From assembly GCF_000350225.1 (NCBI RefSeq), contig NW_005179233.1, forward strand, positions 37,540 through 101,539: a stretch of 64,000 nt of DNA, written 5' to 3'. The notes beneath the pieces are model-generated. The model searched no databases. It had not been told where the DNA came from and saw only the letters and a list, made by a program, of their open reading frames with translations. Shown here piece by piece: positions 10,261 through 20,786 of the stretch (the first letter of the stretch is position 1; every line of letters begins with the position of its first letter). Both the position numbers and the translations under genes were made by a program. This DNA is from Chondrus crispus. Taxonomy: Eukaryota; Rhodophyta; Florideophyceae; Gigartinales; Gigartinaceae.

Positions 10261-10466
10261 CTAGCTATACCAGTCGACCTTGTACTGGGTCCCTGTGCGG
10301 CTCTCCCGGTGACCAACCAGATGGTCGACCACATACTCGGCGGCCGGTTCGGGTTCTCCGTTCGCCGCGGGCTGGGTCGGGGCGGCCGCAGTGACGTCGC
10401 CGGGTCCCCGCAGCATCCGGGTTATCCGGCTGCGCTTCCACTGGCGCAGCCGGATCGGGGGTGCCT
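10261..10466 (-). pseudogene. C-terminal pol fragment with truncated chromodomain
   Basis: After the assembly gap, one minus-strand frame is open for about 67 codons between two TAG codons. It ends in EYVVDHLVGHR...YKVDWYS. This aligns with the chromodomain at the end of the second element's pol (EYVVDHVVAHR...FRVRWYG at 58124), then stops where the domain should continue. It shows that the sequence on this side of the gap is the 3' end of pol and not of gag. Confidence 0.6.
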
Positions 10467-10529
10467 AAGCTTCTGAGGCTGGGCACGGGGAGAGACGTCG
10501 TCGCCTCTACGCGTCCTCCCCGGCTTCCC

Positions 10530-10629
10530 NNNNNNNNNNNNNNNNNNNNNNNNNNNNNNNNNNNNNNNNNNNNNNNNNNNNNNNNNNNNNNNNNNNNNNN
10601 NNNNNNNNNNNNNNNNNNNNNNNNNNNNN
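10530..10629. other. Assembly gap of exactly 100 N
   Basis: A run of exactly 100 N is a common placeholder for a gap of unknown size. It separates gag coding sequence (right) from a pol C-terminal fragment (left), so protease, RT, RNase H and integrase could be missing from the assembly here. Confidence 0.9.
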
Positions 10630-13225
10630 AGCAGCAAATTGCTGCTGACGGGGGAAGCCGGGGAGGACTTAAGTCCTCGCGGATTTCATCCGCAGCTTGC
10701 GCCACGTGGTCTTCGGTAGGGCCGTGGTGCGGCTCCTCTACCACGTTCACGCCCGCGGGGGCCGGCGGACGCTGGTTTTTCCAAGCGGACGGCCCCTGGC
10801 GGTTGAACGGGGATCCCGGGCGGAGGCCCTGCCGGATGCGTAGCTTCTGGTAGTTGGCCTCTCGTGCCTCCAGAAGCTTGGCCCGCAGGCCCGCATCGGG
10901 AACGACGGGACACTCCTCTTGTCGGTGCGTAGGGTCAAGGCAGAACCGACACGGCGGCGGTCCGGGGAATCCCCCACTGGAGAACCCGACCCGTGGGTTC
11001 TGCCCCTGCCTCCCGTACGGTCCTACGCGCACATCGCCCGGGTTGGCGGGCGGACCCTCTGCGCCTGATGCCGAGGCTGCCGGCGACGGGTGATAACTCG
11101 TCGGCGGCGAGCTTAACAAGCTCGGCGTCGCGGTGTGGTCCGTCACGGCCAACATTTCTTCTGTCACGGATCCTCCAGCTGTCGGGATGTCCGACGCCGA
11201 CTCAACCGACAGCACAGGCCGTGTCCTTGCGGTGCGGTCAAATCTTCTAGCCGCTCCGGACGGCTCTCGGTGCGCCATGGCGGACATCCCCTGTCGACGG
11301 GAAGCCCGATTGGTTTCCCCGATCGCTTGCGCGTATCGAGCCACGGATTGGTAATCCACATCCGGGTGCGTAGCGAGGTAATAACGGACCTGCGCGCACG
11401 TGGCGGGAAGTAACCCCTCGACGAATAGGGACTTCAACCGCCGGTCGGAGAATACCGTACCGCATCGGAGGGCCTTGTCCCAGAGGTGGTTACTGTAGAC
11501 CTCCTCCGTCATGTTCGAACTTTGACGGAAGGAGATCACGTCACCAACCGCTTCGGAAATTACCTCATCGGTCGCATAGGTACGCAACAAAAAGTTTACG
11601 ACCTGCGGGTACGTCCTGAGCAGTTCGCGCCGCTCCACGTCAACCGCCATGGTAATTCCATTGAGACGGGACTGGAGTAGGGCGTGAGCCTGACCGGTGA
11701 GGTAGAATTGGAAGCACCAGACGGCGGCTCCCTCGGTGATCCCGTTGTGGTCGCACGCCATCTTGAGGCGTGCGAGGAATCCCAATACCGCAATCGGATC
11801 TTGACCGCTGAACGTGTGGGACCTCATCTGCATGTCCAGTTTTTTCCGGTAACGGTTAATGTGCCGCGCTACTGTGGAGTCGTAGCGCGAGCTACGCCGT
11901 TCCAGGCGGTAGGTCTTGTATTTGACGGCCTTGGTAAACAGGTCATTGAGGGGCTTGATTACCGTGGGCCGTCGCTCGTCGCTCGTCGGGGCAGCTTGGC
12001 GGTGTCTGCTCGAGCGACGACGCCCCTCATCCGACTCGGTGTGGTAGTCTTCCGAGTCGGACGGGTCGTGCCGGTACCGGTCTCGGCTTCTATCGCGGCG
12101 TGCCCTGTGGCCCCGCCTGCGAGAGTCTTCCGAACCGGATGGGTCATCATCGGAGGGGTATCCTCCCCCTCCGGCATCGCAGTATCACCCGTGGCGTGCC
12201 TCGCGGTTATCGCGGTATCGCCAGCGGCGTTACTCGCGGTCTTCATCCGTCCTGTGACGGGGGTCTTCTGCCTCGGAATACCGGGTGTATTCCGCTTCGG
12301 TCCTGTGCGTGCCGGGTGCACGTCTCCTGCTCAACCGGTACGCGTCCCGATTTTCTGTCTCGGGGAGCCCCAGGCGGTCTTCATCCGTCCTGTGACGGGG
12401 GTCTTCTGCGTCGGAATAACGGGTGTATTCCGCTTCGGTCCTGTGCGTGCCGGGTGCACGTCTTCTGCTCAACCGGTACGGGTCCCGATTCTCTGTCCCA
12501 GGGAGCCCCAGGCGGTTGTCTGTCCCGCGGGGGTCGCCCGTACCGGTGAGTATGGGGAGGACATTTTCTGTGGTCCTCCCTGTAGCACCGTGAACGGTTG
12601 GGAGATAGATGGCTCTGCCCTCCGGGTGAGGGTCCATCCTATCAATACCGGGTACGGCGCCGATCGGATCAGCGATATTAAAGCTTGAGTCCGGAACGGT
12701 TTCACGGCGCGGCGCCGGCGGCGGTACCGCGCCTCCCGTTTCGGTAAATGTCGTGGCCAGACGGATGGCCACGGCGGAGCTAATAGCTCCCTTTAGAGCC
12801 AATGCGGTCGGAGATTCGTCCTCCTCCGCGGCGAGCGCTGCCACCACCTCGTCGCGTACGAGGGGGGCGATCTTCTCGTCCAGCAGGGCGCGGAGCGCGG
12901 TGTCCGCATGCTCCGCCACCAGTCTTGGTGCCGTTCGGTCGAGGCAAACCTGGACGACCTGAGGTAATTGCTCAGCGAGGAAATCCTCCATCCAGGTTTG
13001 TAGTCGCGGGAGTAACGCGTCGTACAGTACTTGTACGCGGTTCCCCCCACAAGCCGGTAGCCCGGCGGTGGTGTCCGACACAAAAGGGGTCTTCTGGCCC
13101 CTTGTAGACGGCGGGCGTAGCACGGCTTCCGGATTGTCGATCCGGGGGCGCTGTGCGCCTCTGCCACTCCGGGTACTTGCTCGCCCGGAGGCTGTATCTT
13201 CTCCGGCAGAATCCGCACGGTTCAT
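10630..13225 (-). pseudogene. Gag polyprotein of LTR retrotransposon, two in-frame stops
   Basis: A single minus-strand frame starts at the ATG at 13225 and runs to the assembly gap. It is interrupted only by a TAA near 12228 and a TGA near 12190. The N-terminal part is Arg/Pro-rich. A 46-codon unit is tandemly duplicated in frame (12236-12511, 138-bp period), giving an Arg/Glu/Tyr-rich segment. The capsid-like core follows the HTFSGQDPIAVLGFL block. A CCHC zinc knuckle, CRFCLDPTHRQEEC (CX2CX4HX4C), lies near 10930 and would bind RNA. The two stops suggest decay, although the surrounding frame is otherwise clean over about 2.6 kb. Confidence 0.8.
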
Positions 13226-13332
13226 CGTCGATGATCACGGGCGATCGACGCGGTGATTTTCGACCTCTTTCAATCCGATCGGTAGTTGCTCGCGCTGGCG
13301 ATCCAGTGCGGGCTCAATCTCTGTAGTTATCC

Positions 13333-13350
13333 CTTCCACGAGAGTACCAA
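13333..13350 (-). other. Putative primer-binding site
   Basis: Immediately inside the 5' LTR the minus strand reads TTTTGGTACTCTCGTGGAAG. The TGG start fits pairing with a tRNA CCA end. The tRNA could not be identified. Confidence 0.4.
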
Positions 13351-13352
13351 AA

Positions 13353-13924
13353 TGTGGTATAACTACATTCGTACCGACCACTCGGAACGAGGGGGGTTAG
13401 AGGTAAGGGAGTGCGCGACGCTGGGTAACCCACGCGAGCGCGAACCGTACGGAAGGACTCGAAAAGAGGGAAGGCTCACGTGGCCGGTGACGCGCAGCCG
13501 GTCGGTGGTGTTAGATCCGGACGGCCGGTCACGGGTTAGAAGCCTGAGACTTAGAGGTAAAACCGGACGGAGTTAGCAAAAAGCCGTAAAGGGAAGGGAG
13601 GCGAGTCTGCCTCCCGTTTACTGGAACGGGGCAGGTGCCCCCGGTCTTAACCCCTAAGTGGGACGCCAGGGCACCTGTCCCGCTACAGTAGCTGTTGCTT
13701 ACTGTATACCAGCTACTGTGCTAAATTAGCTAATTTGTGCCATTAACTACTAATTACTTACCGTTCGGATCCTACACGTGTAACCAGCGGGGTACAACTG
13801 TACTGCCGCACCGGCCGTGTGCTGTAAATATAACTCCTTACAGTTCTTCTCGCGCTTACAGCCCATCATACTGTATCCCGGGGCGGCAGCGGTGGTGCGA
13901 TTGCCTTCGCTCCGTTGTACTACA
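13353..13924 (-). repeat. 5' LTR (copy C), 572 bp
   Basis: Starts TGTGGTATAAC and ends TTGTACTACA on the plus strand. It is followed by the TTAAG target duplication at 13925-13929 and is paired with the LTR at 7412-7989. Confidence 0.9.
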
Positions 13925-13968
13925 TTAAGGATGGAATGCAGATTGAGAGCCTACACCGTGAACGTTAT

Positions 13969-16591
13969 TTAGTCCGGTGGACAAATTAGTGGGGAGACCT
14001 AGTTAGTGCAGGCTGCACTAATAGTTGTACGCAGGATCCGGATGGAAAAATATATAGTGATGGCTTCAGTATATAGGGTCCGCACACAATTTAGTATCGC
14101 TAACAAGTTTATTTATCTTAATTATCAAGGTACCTAATTGCGGTTAGTCTTGATCTTACTCTTCGATTCCTACCTGGCGGTCGTCATTGCTATCCTCCCC
14201 TGCTTCATTTTCGTTATCATTGTCGTCTTCGGAGGGCAACGTAGGGTCTTTGCCAGCAAAATATTCACGGTGCCGTTCAATAAGTTTCTGAAGGTCTGGA
14301 AACAATTGTTTTTCGTGCCACAGGCCATTTAAATCCAATGACAAACCACAGCGGATCATGGCCTTACGAGCAAATGAAATGCCATTTTTGTCCCTCATAT
14401 TGTTCACGTCCTGCACAACTCGGGCGGCCAACCGAAGAAAAAAGGACTTTCCTGGATTTGGGAGCTTTCCTGACTCCAGCGTTCCTTCCTCCCACGCTCG
14501 ACTATTGAGAAGCTCAGCCTTTTTTCATCCCACAAACCTCTCTATCGCTGCTTAATTTTTTGGATAATAAAACTATCCGCAGGCTGACAAAGATGGGTCG
14601 AATTAGGTGGCAAAAATGAAAGTGTAGAATTAATGGCAGCCAAGTGCGCTGCGTTTTCTACGTTTACGTTATGACCAGAACAATTATCCAAAAAAATTGT
14701 TCGCTGCCATCCATACGGATCTTTCCTCAGAGCTCGAGGCTCGGATAACCATTGGCCAAACACTTTTTGGTCCATCCAACCCTTCGGACCAGTCCGATAT
14801 GAGACTACCGGCACATCATCGGGGACACCCCGAATTGGATAATGCCTAGATTTGTTCTGAAACACCATAAGTGGTGGCTTTATAGCAGCGTCTCTTCCGC
14901 CGGTAATTCGCACAACCATGGTCATCCCCACACCCCCGGAAGACACATCGGCATACTTCACGTCTCCTGACCCCATCACTCTCAATGTCTTTCCGTCATC
15001 CATGTTGACAACAAAGTGAGTCTCATCCATATTCTCAATCATTTCCTCTTTTAGTGATCCGTCTCCAAATCTCCTGCTGACCTTCCCCAAATGAAAGGCA
15101 ACTTCACGCTCGATCTTACGTTCCTTGGCTGGGCATATCAAAAGTTTTCCGCACTGTCTCCTACCTACAATATTGTACCTTTCTATAAAAGATTGGATCC
15201 AGCGTTTCGTGACTTTGGGCAAAAGATCTGAAATTCTCTTCCTTCCCAAATCCACCTCATATTCCCCAGATGTATTGCGAATAATTCGTTTGCCAAGAGC
15301 TGCTAAAATCCCACTGTTAAACTTTAGGCCGGCTCTTGACAGACGCTCAAACTCTATAAATAATAAAGATCGAACGTTTAGAGCCCACTGCTCTTGTCGA
15401 CGACCACGACCTTTGCATGCCTTGACATGCATTGTCGCGATGGCGGAGACTGGTCGTTCTCCAAATGGACGTCTGCGCTTCACCCCATGACTGACAACTC
15501 GAACCTCGTTCTGCGCATTTTCCAATATTTTGCCTTTGTCCTTGTACCAACGAGAGGCCTTCGAAAGGTTAGCCTTCTCCTGTCCACTGAAAATATCCGG
15601 GAATTTCCGGACCGTCTTGCTTACAATCCATTTGGGAGTACCGCTTCTCTCGATCTCTTCAACCATCCAGTTAACAACCTGAACACGTTGACATAACGTA
15701 GAAACTTGTTGCAGCCTCCGTTTTTTGGGCCTTTGGATAGAACAGGAAGAAGGGGTCACACTATCTGGCGTAGTTTGACGGGTAATAGGGGGTGCAGAGG
15801 AAGGGGCATTGTTGGTAATGGCACTGGAGGATGATGGAGAGCGTTGCGAGCGTTGCACTTTGCGAAGTGCGTTCACAATTGGAGTGGCAGAGGGAATCTC
15901 CATGTTTGCAGGCCGTGGAGAGGCTGGTGCCAGGACAGGGCTCAGAAGTACATTACCTTTGCGGTTGCTTTTATATCTTCTCCAATTTCTTTGCTCTTTC
16001 ATATGTATGAATAGTCTATCCTAGAGTCGTTCTTTGAACGTAACGTGTGGTTTCCTGCCAATTACCCAGTACTTGGACGTTAAATTCGGGGAATTGGACA
16101 CGCCACGGCCGTTTAGACATATGTGTAGGGCAGTTTCGTGCTGTCATGGACACAAGAAACTGCCGTTTCTGACTGTACAGAGGGCAGTTTCTTAACAAAC
16201 GGCTCTGTATACAGTGCCAAACGGCCAAATACTCTAAGATTAGAGTACAGTGCCCACGCGATAACTGCAAACCCCGATAACTGTAACTACCCGATAAATG
16301 AAACGGCAAGTGGGGATTCATCTCCGGGGTCACTCAAAATTACTAAAAAACAGGACCGTTTCACATCTGATTACTGCAAGCTTTGAACGTACCCTCACAC
16401 ACAGCAATGCATAAATTGACACACAGCAATGCAGAAGTAGCGCTCACTAATTTTTCCAAATCCACTCAGTGCGGCCTGCACTAATTTGCGTGGGTACCTA
16501 AATAGTGCGGGTACAGAAATAGTGCGGCCTCCACCAATTTATGTTCACCACTGGCAGCTGGGACCCTAGAAAGTAGTGCAGGCCGGACTAA
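13969..16591. mobile_element. Pogo-like DNA transposon, 2.6 kb
   Basis: The left end TTAGTCCGG and right end CCGGACTAA are perfect 9-bp inverted repeats, flanked by TTAT on both sides (13965-13968 and 16592-16595). Inside each end, several copies of TTAGTGCRGGC and AATTAGTG motifs form subterminal arrays. The element holds one broken DDE_1 transposase gene on the minus strand. It sits 40 bp from the LTR retrotransposon. Confidence 0.75.
14156..16002 (-). pseudogene. Pogo-like DDE_1 transposase, C-terminus broken
   Basis: From the ATG at 16002 the frame is intact for 486 codons. The N-terminal 100 residues are Ser/Pro-rich, followed by a DNA-binding region. The catalytic core shows ENMDETHF, IFLDNCSGHN and LPPNSTHLCQPAD, which fit the three acidic positions of the DDE_1 (pogo/Fot/Jerky) fold. 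A TAG then follows the IKQR block at 14542, and a 1-nt shortfall in an A run (about 14526) is needed to reach the last 110 or so codons. Those codons end in an acidic tail (EDDNDNENEAGED). Both lesions lie after the catalytic residues, so a truncated but core-complete protein could still be made. Confidence 0.75.
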
Positions 16592-16595
16592 TTAT

Positions 16596-17111
16596 GGTTA
16601 ACGGGTGTAGTTCCCTTTTCAAACTGGCGTTTTTGGTTTCGAAGTTATTTTACTTTTTGCGCAAACCACATTCATGCTGTCAAAACAAACAAAACAAAAA
16701 AACTAATACTGTAGGAATTGGGCGCCTCCGGAAATTATTTTTGTGTCAGAGTCATATTTTTCTTTTTTGTGAACAAAAAATGAGTTTTACCACGGAAATG
16801 CTTGCGCACATAATGTACGTCCCCCTACTGTACGCATGCTTTGAACTCGTTCCTAACAACGAGCACGATGTGTCAGGGTCGTTCCTAACAACGAGCACGG
16901 CACTGGACGCCGGCGATGACGCCGTCGGAGCTCTATCTACAGTGTGTGCTGTGAGCTAAGCTCAATCATGATGGTGTTTTCACCGAGCAGCCACCGTCAG
17001 AACCATGAATGACCAAATGGCTATTGCTACTTCTCATTCAAAGCCATGCTCGGTAGGATGTACATGTCGAGTCTCGTCGGTCGGGCGGCGGCCGACGCTT
17101 TCTCTGTGTAC
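16596..17111. other. Spacer between two transposons, no gene seen
   Basis: Nothing gene-like is visible. A 21-bp direct repeat, TCGTTCCTAACAACGAGCAC, occurs twice (about 16851 and 16879) with a 28-bp period. Confidence 0.5.
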
Positions 17112-17391
17112 AGTGGGTCAAACCTGAAAACACAAAACATTATTTTTTGTGTACACAAACGACCCAGGATTCAATCGCTTTGGCCTATTGTGCACACACA
17201 AATCTCAAATTTGTACAGAGCTGCACACCGTACGAGGTTAAATAGTACAGTGCACATTTATCAAATTAACAGTTCGAGATCGGATCTTGCGACTTGAGTT
17301 TCTCAACTGATCCTTCATTACTCAGATCTTCGAAGATCACCGCTTGAACTAAAGACTGTGCACTTCCCCTCCATTGCCGCTCCTTAGCGAT

Positions 17392-18519
17392 ATGGAACCT
17401 CCTCCCAGCACATTTGTCGTTCCTCGTCTAGAACAACAACAGACTTCTCGCCGTTTATCTGATTACTCCCTGAGCGCTCTCCCGACAGCGGCTACTGTAC
17501 TCCCCCCGACCTCACCTCGCGAGCATGATATCGAAGCGCCTCTACCCCCGGTTTTATCAAACATAGTGCGTGGTCCTACTGGCTCCTCCATTACAGCACC
17601 ACATGTCCGTCACAACAACGCGAGAGTTGCTACTCCTCCCGGTCTTTCTCGCTTTGATCCATCCCCGAATGTACTGCCGTCGGCTCCTCGCCACACTACT
17701 AGACCAAGACGTCCTAGTACCGCCACGCAAGCTTCCGCAGAAAGGAGAGGCAGACGTGCTGCCTCAGTTGGAGGAAGGGGATCTGGGTTTAGTCTACAGG
17801 AGGTAGAAAGTCTACTGGAGATATTGGAAGAGTTTTTACCGCTATGCCAAGACGAATGGGACCATGTCGCGTCACTACATAGCAGTAGATATCCGCGTGA
17901 GCGCCGCACAATGGACTCTCTGAAACGTAACTTTTCTTCTCTCCACCGAAAACGCATCCCAACAGGCGACCCTATGATACTTAATGATGTGAAATGGGCA
18001 AAGAAAATCAGGGGTAAAATGACAGAAAGAGCGGACCTTGGCTCCGGGGGCGACGCAAACGAGCTGCCACATTTGTTTCCGGACGAGGAAGACGACGCTG
18101 AGATCGAGGAGGACGAAGCAAGAAATGATGAGGCCATGCGTAATAGTAGCAATGACTTTCCAGAACCTGCCGTTCCTGTCTCAGGCACAGCGACTGTTCG
18201 AGCACTCGTACATCGCCGTCCACGCCAAGGGCAGCAAGAGGAAGATCTTTTAGCAATTCTGAAGCTATCGATGCTCCAAGACCGAGAGCGAAGGGAAGAA
18301 GAACGGCATAGGAGGGAGGCTGAATGTGCCGAGGGACGAGCTCGCAGGGAAGAAGAGAGGGCTAGGCGAGAAGAGGATCGTGCAGAGGAAAGGGCACGTC
18401 GGCAGGAGGATCGTAAAAGCAACGAGTCATTTATGAAAATGATGCTGATTCTAATGGCCAAAGAGTCTCGGAAACGCGGGAGGCCGGGGGGTGCACTTTC
18501 TGATGATGACGACGTTTAG
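17392..18519 (+). CDS. Myb/SANT-like DNA-binding protein of Harbinger transposon, copy 2
   Basis: This 375-residue protein has the same plan as the protein at 62-1318. It has a disordered Pro/Ser/Thr-rich N-terminus, then a Myb/SANT-like core near residues 125-220 (block GRGSGFSLQEVESLLEILEE, then CQDEWDHVASLH, then KKIRGKMTERADLG). An acidic stretch follows, and a Glu/Arg-rich coiled coil near residues 300-345. The start is the ATG at 17392, equivalent to the copy 1 start. In Harbinger elements this protein works with the transposase by binding DNA and aiding nuclear entry. It is intact and faces the transposase gene. Confidence 0.8.
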   Translation: MEPPPSTFVVPRLEQQQTSRRLSDYSLSALPTAATVLPPTSPREHDIEAPLPPVLSNIVRGPTGSSITAPHVRHNNARVATPPGLSRFDPSPNVLPSAPRHTTRPRRPSTATQASAERRGRRAASVGGRGSGFSLQEVESLLEILEEFLPLCQDEWDHVASLHSSRYPRERRTMDSLKRNFSSLHRKRIPTGDPMILNDVKWAKKIRGKMTERADLGSGGDANELPHLFPDEEDDAEIEEDEARNDEAMRNSSNDFPEPAVPVSGTATVRALVHRRPRQGQQEEDLLAILKLSMLQDRERREEERHRREAECAEGRARREEERARREEDRAEERARRQEDRKSNESFMKMMLILMAKESRKRGRPGGALSDDDDV

Positions 18520-18547
18520 TCTCGTGTGGAATATACGTAACTCTTTG

Positions 18548-19720
18548 TTAACTGTTTTCCTGTAGATCTAACATAAACTCGTTAGCTTCAACACTGAGAT
18601 GAGGCATATATGTTCCCAATATCTGGTTAATACCTACAAGCCGTGTACGCAAGTTAAAAAGTAACACAAGAGTGTGTAAAATTTCTTTCCGTTCTCCCCT
18701 TTCTTCATAGACCAGTCTGTCTTTGATACGTGGGAAAGAGCCTTGAAAGGCTCGCATACCCCACTCAGAAGCTTGATGGGCGGAAGTAGCTTGTCTTATG
18801 AAAAGCACGTCGTCAAAGTCGTGTGACACGGGAATGTCTTGCGATGACTTTATCAAGAACGGGTATAATCCCTTGCAAAATGCAGAATCGACAACACGCC
18901 GCCCTCCACTGCGATCGAACACACTCTCGAGTTTACCGTACACATTTCCCCATTCAGCAATAGTAGAGTCGTGCATTGAGCCAGGGGCGTTTAAAGCACA
19001 AGCTATTATGACGCCCGTGGGCGCAAACACGAGAACGTTTCCGACGTAATGGTCGTGTGTCCCGCCATTATAGAACATGTTTTGTATGATAGCATCTCCG
19101 GACTGTTCCAAGTATATAATTAAGCCATCGGCAACCGCATAGACATCTGTCAGCATGGAGTGTTTAGAAGCGAATGACGCTTGGAATTCTGCAATTTCTC
19201 TGTCGCAAGGCAACCTTACAGCTGCGTTAATGTTTTGCGCAAGTGCTTGCAAAATCAACCGGCGTCCATAACGAATAAACAGGGAACAAACCGACGTGGT
19301 CACCCCGAACAGCATACACAATACCATTTCCGAACCTCGTGTCCTGTACCATGTTAAAGTTAAAGCCAGACACTGGCAGGCGTCCATTAAACGCGGCCTT
19401 CTACGTCGTCGCGGTCTATCAGGTATGCGTCTAATAAAACCATCCGCACTGTACGGCGAGTACACATCACATAAAGGCTTAAAAAGAGTCAACAGGTAAC
19501 GGAAGGAATGATAATCGAAACCGGTGAGAATAATGAGCGATTGGTCGCAACCAGAGCCGCAAAGTATGGCAAACGGTGCCATTCTGGGATACTGTAGAGC
19601 TTGTCTCGTGATCCGCCGATCGCGGCGACGGCGAGCTTGGATCGATATTTGTTGACGAAAAGTTGCCACAGCAAGCCGACGTCGTCTTGAGATAAGGAGG
19701 AGGAGAATATGAATGGTCAT
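18548..19720 (-). CDS. PIF/Harbinger transposase (DDE_Tnp_4), copy 2, intact
   Basis: This 390-residue endonuclease cuts and joins transposon ends in the nucleus. The start chosen is the ATG at 19720. A basic N-terminal helix region (RRRRDRRITRQAL) is followed by a FDYHSF helix and the catalytic core. The three acidic residues can be placed in VADG (first Asp), NAPGSMHDS (second Asp) and ASEWGMRAFQG (Glu). Length and layout match the superfamily. No stop or frameshift is present, in contrast to copy 1, so the element may still be capable of movement. The terminal repeats and target duplication are also intact. Confidence 0.85.
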   Translation of the reverse strand: MTIHILLLLISRRRRLAVATFRQQISIQARRRRDRRITRQALQYPRMAPFAILCGSGCDQSLIILTGFDYHSFRYLLTLFKPLCDVYSPYSADGFIRRIPDRPRRRRRPRLMDACQCLALTLTWYRTRGSEMVLCMLFGVTTSVCSLFIRYGRRLILQALAQNINAAVRLPCDREIAEFQASFASKHSMLTDVYAVADGLIIYLEQSGDAIIQNMFYNGGTHDHYVGNVLVFAPTGVIIACALNAPGSMHDSTIAEWGNVYGKLESVFDRSGGRRVVDSAFCKGLYPFLIKSSQDIPVSHDFDDVLFIRQATSAHQASEWGMRAFQGSFPRIKDRLVYEERGERKEILHTLVLLFNLRTRLVGINQILGTYMPHLSVEANEFMLDLQENS

Positions 19721-20049
19721 CCTGATCGATGGAAAAGGCTTTCGTTGTCGACGTGATCTCGGGACCTGTCTGCAGCCAGCAGCCAAGAGTTGTTTGCAGA
19801 CATGTGTCGACTTCGAATCATTGCAATAATTCCCTTAGTTTTGCGCTATTTGGGCAGCGAGAATTTGTGCACGCAATAATCAAATGTTATTTCCGCGGTC
19901 ACTCTCATTTTGTGCATGCACATAATAATAATAATAATAACATCTTTTTGCGTTTTCTGGTTTGACCCAGTAAATTTGGATTGTACGCGCGCACATTTTG
20001 ACATTTGTGCGATTCACATTTAACCTAGCATGGGGTCGCCCGTCCGAGA

Positions 20050-20083
20050 AAACGGCGCGTTGTGTGTGCACAACGCGCCGTTT
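20050..20083. repeat. Perfect 15-bp stem hairpin
   Basis: AAACGGCGCGTTGTG and CACAACGCGCCGTTT flank a TGTG loop. It lies between the Harbinger element and the MITE, within a block that repeats fragments of MITE ends (GTCGCCC at 20034 and 20142). It is probably a remnant of another element. Confidence 0.7.
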
Positions 20084-20189
20084 GTGTGTCACAAAATCCC
20101 GATTTGGTCAACACAATTTGCGATTTTAGAATTTCAGGAGTCGCCCATTTACCTACTTAAACGCATTAACATACCGCACACCAGTCACT

Positions 20190-20784
20190 GGGCGACTCCG
20201 AAAAACATAAAAACACATTTTGTGTATGCGCAAATCCGCCGATTTTGATTGAGTCGGAGGTGTTTGTGCATACACAAACCGCCGATTTGCTCTTCGTTCC
20301 CCTCCCGATGTAATTGTTTGTGCACAGACACAAACGCACATCCGCACCCACCTATACCACCCTATATCATACCATGTGCTCAAATATTTCTCTGCGATCT
20401 GTCCGATCAACCCATCCCACCCCTCGGCAACCTCATTCCTATTTCGATCTGGCCTCCCTCCACACTTTCCCTCCGTCGTATCAGCCGCTGTCCAACCCCG
20501 CAGCCCAACGTCTACATGGCTCATGTTGCCGACTCCGACGAGGAGCCGGCACCCGATATTTGTCCCCAAGCCGGCGGCTCCTTCGTCAGTATCATAGGAT
20601 AGGGCGTGAAGGGGGTACCGCAATCCGTCCGCCGGCGTGCTGACACCTCACTGAGGGTGAATTGGCATTAAATGTGTCTTACACAAATTTTTGTTCACAT
20701 GCATTTCCGTGCCAAGGCACAAAATACGACACACATACACAAGGAAATTTGTGCGTACACAATTTATGTTTTTCGGAGTCGCCC
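20190..20784. mobile_element. Harbinger-type MITE abutting the ABC transporter stop codon
   Basis: Terminal inverted repeats of about 22 bp begin GGGCGACTCCGAAAAACA and are flanked by ACT on both sides (20187-20189 and 20785-20787). A second block (TTGTGTAYGCRCAAAT) is shared just inside each end. The Harbinger copy 2 ends carry a similar TTGTGTACACAAA block and also start with GGG and make 3-bp duplications. A transposase of that type could therefore have moved this MITE. No coding capacity is convincing. The right TSD overlaps the last base of the neighbouring gene's stop codon. Confidence 0.85.
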
Positions 20785-20786
20785 AC

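Larger units (their letters stand above)
7412..13924 (-). mobile_element. LTR retrotransposon (Ty3/gypsy chromovirus family), with assembly gap
   Basis: The LTRs at 7412-7989 and 13353-13924 are in the same orientation and the element is flanked by TTAAG on both sides (7407-7411 and 13925-13929), a perfect 5-bp target duplication. Genes read on the minus strand: gag, then after a 100-N gap a short pol tail with a truncated chromodomain. A possible primer-binding site follows the 5' LTR, and a polypurine tract (AAGGAAGGGGGTC) abuts the 3' LTR. About 2.3 kb between pol tail and 3' LTR holds tandem repeats and hairpins. Protease, RT, RNase H and integrase are absent from the visible sequence and may lie in the unsized gap. 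Confidence 0.9.
17115..19968. mobile_element. PIF/Harbinger transposon, copy 2, apparently complete
   Basis: The left end GGGTCAAACCTGAAAAC and the right end, which reads GGGTCAAACCAGAAAAC on the minus strand, are terminal inverted repeats. They are flanked by AGT on both sides (17112-17114 and 19969-19971), matching the 3-bp duplication of the superfamily. Total length is 2854 bp. The two intact genes converge with 28 bp between them. An (AAT)n run lies inside the right end. All parts needed for activity appear present, and copy 1 at the window start shows that the family has multiplied here. Confidence 0.85.

Noticed and set aside
17610..18461. 283-codon minus-strand frame rich in Ser and Arg
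   Set aside because: It is the complement of the Myb-like Harbinger gene's charged coiled coil. There is no homology and no partner.
20249..20643. Overlapping plus-strand frames of about 110 codons
   Set aside because: They lie inside the MITE, use rare starts and have no conserved motif.
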